From Lycorma delicatula (taxonomy: Eukaryota; Arthropoda; Insecta; Hemiptera; Fulgoridae), in NCBI RefSeq assembly GCF_047948215.1, contig NC_134455.1:295901647-295965646 (forward strand): a stretch of 64,000 nt of DNA, given 5' to 3'. Below are positions 52,601 to 58,600 of this stretch, piece after piece. Both the position numbers and the translations under genes were made by a program. The notes beneath the pieces are model-generated. The model worked only from the letters and a program-made list of their open reading frames with translations, did no database searches and was not told the DNA's origin. Positions within the stretch are counted from its first letter, which is position 1; each line of letters opens with the position of its first letter.

Positions 52601-55600
52601 TAAGCACGATTGATTTATTTATTATGTTCACATATTCATTATTCTTGCTTGTGTTTAATTAACATCGAGTAGTACAGGACAGTAAGTACAGCATTTAAAT
52701 CTCATTATTTATTACATTAGTTTTCACTAAAATAGAATATTGTTATGAACTCAAAATATGTTAAAGGTAGTGTGGTAGATTTCTAATCTGTGTGATTTAA
52801 ACTGTTTTATTCCATAAGGTCCAATTGTTAAAACTATTCCTAAATCGACTAAAAGCAAGCAAAAGAGAATAGAATATGAAGTAAGATTTATAAGCATCCT
52901 TTTGTCATGAAAAATCTTCCTTTATCTGTTGATTTATTTAGATAGTTAAATTATTATTGTTATAAACTCGCTTTTTTTTTTAATAATAAATTAAGTAATT
53001 ATTAAAGTGATTATTATTAAACTCATTTCCAAAAAAAATTACTGATTTAATTATAGCAAGTCTTCAACAAACAGCCCTCAAATTTTTCTTCCATGATTTT
53101 TATTTTATTTTTTAAATTTGTAGCTTCAAATTTTCTAAAGTATATTTTTGAAAACATATTCCCCTAGCGGTAAACTGTGTTTTTAACTCTAAATATTTTA
53201 CATCTGGGATTTCATAATCACTTAGTTTTGACTTTTAATTCTAGTATATTAATATCGAATATTAGTATATTCTAGTATATTAGTATTTAATATCTAGGCA
53301 TCATGAGCCAAACTTAACCTGACTTACTAACATGTGTTAGGAACTATCAGCATTTATGAAATTTAGTGATCCAAATGGTTTTAATTATTAGTTCTAACTG
53401 ATGCAATTTATATGGTATAAAGTGTATATTTAACATTGATCTTGTTTTATAGCAGAGTTTAGAAAGAGAAAAATGACCATGCAAGTCTCATCGGAAAAGC
53501 ATTAATCATTGATGCATTTCTTATTTAAAGGACTTTCTTGTTCATAATTTATTCAAAGATCCAACAGCCATTTGTTGGCTAATGGTTGAAATAAATATGT
53601 TTTAATTAATTAATGAATTATAACAGTGAGAATTACCTTTCTGTAGAGGATACCACTCATACTCACAAATAATTTAAAAAATAGTATTGTCATAATTTCT
53701 AGAAAGTTAGATAACCACTATGAAAATTTATAAACAATATACTCACAAATAATTTAAAAAATAGTATAGTCATAATTTCTAGAAAGTTAGATAACCACTA
53801 TGAAAATTTATAAACAATAATTTTGCAAAATCATGCACATTTTTAATTTTTAGTATTATTCTTCACATTTGTATTGATACTAGGGAAAAAATTTGTGAAA
53901 TTATTCTATTCTGATTCATGTTCAGTCAGTTATATAAGAACCTGTGAAAATTTCGTTTTTGTTCTACCATTTTTAAAAAACCCTTAAAAATAGTGCATCT
54001 GAATTAGAATTATATCCTTTTTAAGACAAATTTTTAATAGAATATTTTGACTTCAGAAGAAAGATTTGACCATTATACAGTGAAATATGGTAGTTAGCAG
54101 ATAGTATTATTACATATATCTTTTTTAACTTAACACTTAAGCAGGTTTATTCTGTAATAACATGCCTAACAGTAGTAATTATTCGGCTATGTACTACAAC
54201 CACTAATGGTGATTATCATTATTCAGAAAAACTTTTTGTTTCACTAAAAAATAATTATTTTATTTTTATTTAATACTTTGTAAAATCTAAATTTTAAAAA
54301 GAAAAATGTTGATAGATGTCTGTTATTTTTACTCTTTATAACAGTTACATTGTTGCATAATTGAAAGGTGAGATTGGCAGAGTTAAGTCCATGGACAAAA
54401 TCATTCATAAACTTGCCCTTAATTTGCTGTTGTGTCGCTTCAAATTATTTTTAGACTTCAAATGAGTAAAATAATCCCATGGTTAAAATGTTAGTACTAG
54501 TTGATCAGTAAAGAAAATATTATTTTCTTAGGAGAAAATATATTTTTTATGAAAATATTCTTAATGTTATTCACAGAAACCAGAAGACAAGATAAACCAT
54601 GCAGCTGTAAATTGATTCCATTACACATAAATAAACTCAATCGTATTAAAAGAGATATGATGTAATTAAAATAACATACACACAGTAATGCAAATTGTTT
54701 GCATTACTGTTTTGGCTTCATTGGCATTGGCTTCATTCACATTCTTTCTAAAACAAAAATCATTAAAATACCAAGAATGAATTTTTCTTTCAAAGCAATT
54801 TCTACTGTTCAGTGACAAGATAAGTCTTCAAAAGTGAACTGTATTCCCCAAAAAAATATATTTGTTGTGTAAATTTAATAGTACAGTTAACTTAGACCTG
54901 ATATAATTATTTATTATTCTACCTTTTGTTGTACAAAGGTTCTTGCTTCTGTCAAGCTCCTCTTGCTTCTTTTAACCTTTTTGCTTACATTGTCATTACA
55001 GCTTGTCCATCTCCCTATTTCCTTTGCTTTAGCCTCTTTCCTTTCGCATGTAGCCTCAGAAACCCTTTTCAGTCGTCTTGATTGGGCATCCTCATAATAT
55101 GACCAAACCGTGACAGCAGTTTGTGACAATTAGAATTCCACAAACTGCAGTAGTCATTGGTAGAATTACTAATGTAAATAATACTGTTGTATTTTCAGAA
55201 GAGCAACTCTTCTGAGCTATCTTATGAGGGTCATCCAAATAATTAAACAACATTTTTAGTGAAGGAAACTCTTAATGCAGGCAATTGAAACTTTTGTTAA
55301 GTGTTAGTTGGCAACCTTACAGAGTGTTAGTCAGCCGTTCAATTAATATTTACGTAAACATAACTCGAAAGTCTTAGTTACAATGACGTGACTGCTCGAA
55401 GAAAGTTCTTTTGAAGAACATAGTTCTGTGATTTGATTTACTTTTGAAAAGTATATAACTGTCAGAAATATTTTCTTGGATGAATAAACAATACAGCAGT
55501 AGTTGCATGAACTGTGCATGTTTTTACACATGGGTGGAAAAGTTTAAAAGTGGCCGCAAAAGCGCATGACTGATGAACACCGCTCCAGGCGTCTGGTAAC

Positions 55601-58600
55601 GGTGTCGACCTCAGCGTTAGATTCTCATATTGATCCACTTATCCAACAAGACCAACATGCAGTTGAACAAATTGCTGAAAAATTTGAGTAATTGTCAGCA
55701 CAACTCATTTCATTATTCATAACAAACTGAACTACCATAAGACTTGTGCATGGTGGGTTCCTAGAGAGCTTACCGTTCATCACAAAGCCGAGAGATTTTG
55801 CATTTGCACCGAACTCAAAAATCATTTCAATAACAAAGATGATGCATTTTTGGACAGGATTTTAATCTGTGATGAAATTTGGATACATCATTATGAGCCA
55901 TAGTCCAAGTATCAAAGCATGCAGTGGAAAAACTCTTAAATTGTCTGGCTGTAATAAATTAAAAACGCAACAATCAGCTGGTAAGGTCATGTTCACCATC
56001 TTTTGGAATGGCCAAAACATGGTTCAATATTCTGTGATTATTTGGAGAAGCAACAGCCTATACCATTCAGCTATGATTGAGAATAAAGTCAAGCCCTTGT
56101 TGAAGAGAAAATGTCCAGGATGGTAGAGAAAAGGCGTGCTTCTTCAAGAAAATGCTCAAATTTATATGGCACAACTGATGCTAGAAACTATTGGCAAAGT
56201 GGGCTGGGAGCTTCCTACCTCATCCTCCTTACAGCCTTGACCTTGCTCCTTCAGATTTTTATCTGTTTGGTCCGATGAAAGAAGCTTTGCATGACATCAA
56301 ATTCAGCTACAATGAAGAGATAAAGAAAAGCGTAAGGACAAAACTGACTTTGAAATTAAGGTAAAGAATTCTTCACTGAGGGGATAAGAAGAATCATGAA
56401 AAGATGGGAGTGCAGAGAAGTTGGTGGGGATTACATGGAAAAGTAGACAAAAAAATTGTATTTATTTAAAAAACTATTTTCAGTGTACAGCTATTTGTCT
56501 AATTATTGAATGATGCTTGTATTTGATTGAATGCAGCTGGAAATCTTCTAGTCAATATTGGCACAAAAATTGTTCTTTAAAGAATTATTTTCAAATTTTC
56601 CATTTACTAGTAAAACCATTATTAATAGTATATACCTTCCATTAATAGTACACCTTCCAGCAACAGAGATGATTGTTATGTTGACTCTTCATTGGTTTTA
56701 CCTGTGCAACTAATTGTTACATTCACGTATTTTGATATAGTTGAAAGGTTAGTTGACAATATTGAATTACAAGGTATATTCATAACGTAAGGGCTGTCAG
56801 CTTATATTTAAATATTAGTGGGTCTGAACACAGTTTTATGCATGCAGGGCACTCTATCAGCTATTTACGAAGTCACTGCAGTTGTTTTGATTTAGTAGTT
56901 TGCCTGCCGGTGAATGCAGATCATAATGTCTGCAACAATCGTTTCTCCCACCAGTTGTGAAGTGTGTGCTGCGATTTGATTTTTGTGTGCAAAAGGATCT
57001 TTTTGAAATTCATCAGGAGTTGTAGTGTATGGATTTACAGTAATGAGTGAAGGAAAGGTTATACAATGATGTTGAGACTTTAAAAATGACTGCACAAATG
57101 TGCATGATGAAAAAATAGAATGGCAGGCCCAGTATACAGACCGTCGAAGTGGTTGAACAAGTGAACCGAAAACTGCAATGTGATCGACAGTTGATGATTA
57201 GTGCTCTGACTGATGAATTTCTGTATGTTGATCCCACCTCTAATACGATTGTCACAGAGAAGCTTGGATGTCACAAATTGTGTGCAAGGTGGGAACCAAA
57301 ATGCTCACCGACCAACACAAAGAGCAAAGAATGTGCAATGGACGAACATTTTTGGACCGCTATCGACAAGATAGAGGTGATTTGTTTTCACACATTTTAA
57401 CGGGCAACAAGACGTGGATATCCACCAATGTAGAATTGAAACAACAGTCAATGCAGTGGTGCCATTCAAGTTCCCCAAAACCGAAAAAGTTTAAGCAATC
57501 CGTACAGAGTCAAAAAACTTTGGTTTTCATTTTTGGGACAAAAAGGGCATCATTTTGTTTGATTTCATGGAACATTGATCAACATTTATAGCTGACGTGT
57601 ATTACAAAGCACTCACCAAACTTGAGACGTGCGATCCAAAATCAACAACATGGAGAAACTGTCATCCAACGTAATCCTCTTTCATGACAATGCACATCCT
57701 CACACCCCGCTGCCTTATCAAAAAGAAGATTCAAGATTTTTGTTGGGAACTTTTTGACCACTGTCCATATAGTTCTGATGTTGCATCTAGTGACTACTTC
57801 CTCTTGAATTTGAAAAAGTGGCCTGGTGGACAACTGTTGAAAATGACCAAGAAACTAAAGACTGCCATTGTAAACTGCTTCAATACCCAGGTGGTGAACT
57901 TTAATGTAGAGGGGTTAAAGAAACTGGTGCAGCATTATGAGAACTGTTTAGAACTGAATGGCAATATGTGGAAAAGTGAATTAGATGTGTTGTAAACTGA
58001 AACTCAAAAATTTTTTCTCACGAGTTAATTTTTATTAATGACCAAATGGCCCTTTATGAGTATACCTCCTATATGGTCGATTATATTGCTGGCATTTGCT
58101 ACAAATTTTACTTTGCTGCATTCATTTTTTTAGCCGTCTTTCCCAATTCTATCCAGATTCTGATAATCTACTTAGTTTATCCCCATCATTCACCATTATA
58201 TTAATTATATTTATAAGTGACTAATTTGATGGGTAACTGAAACATCCATTTTAATTTAATCATTGATATACTAAATATATATAGGTATATTTAGTATATG
58301 AAATCCAGTTTGTATAACCTGACTAAAAAGTTATATTAAATTCATTTGTTCAAGAGTTTTTTATTACATTTTACTCTTCTAGCATTTTGAATTTGTATGC
58401 ACTGATAATGAGACTTAACATAAAATCGATAGATAATAGATATCTAATCATGAATAGATAATAATTAATACAGTCATGAAGATTTTTAGCTATCAAGAAG
58501 GGTTAATATTTATTTCCCTCTTTTACTTTTGGAAAAAAAACTTAAGTTCTTTTATTTTGTTTTCTGTTTAGTTATCAGAAGACTGAGTCTGTTATCAAGA

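Noticed and set aside
57013..57274. Minus-strand frames of 64-80 codons
   Set aside because: Shadows of the plus-strand mariner transposase pseudogene.
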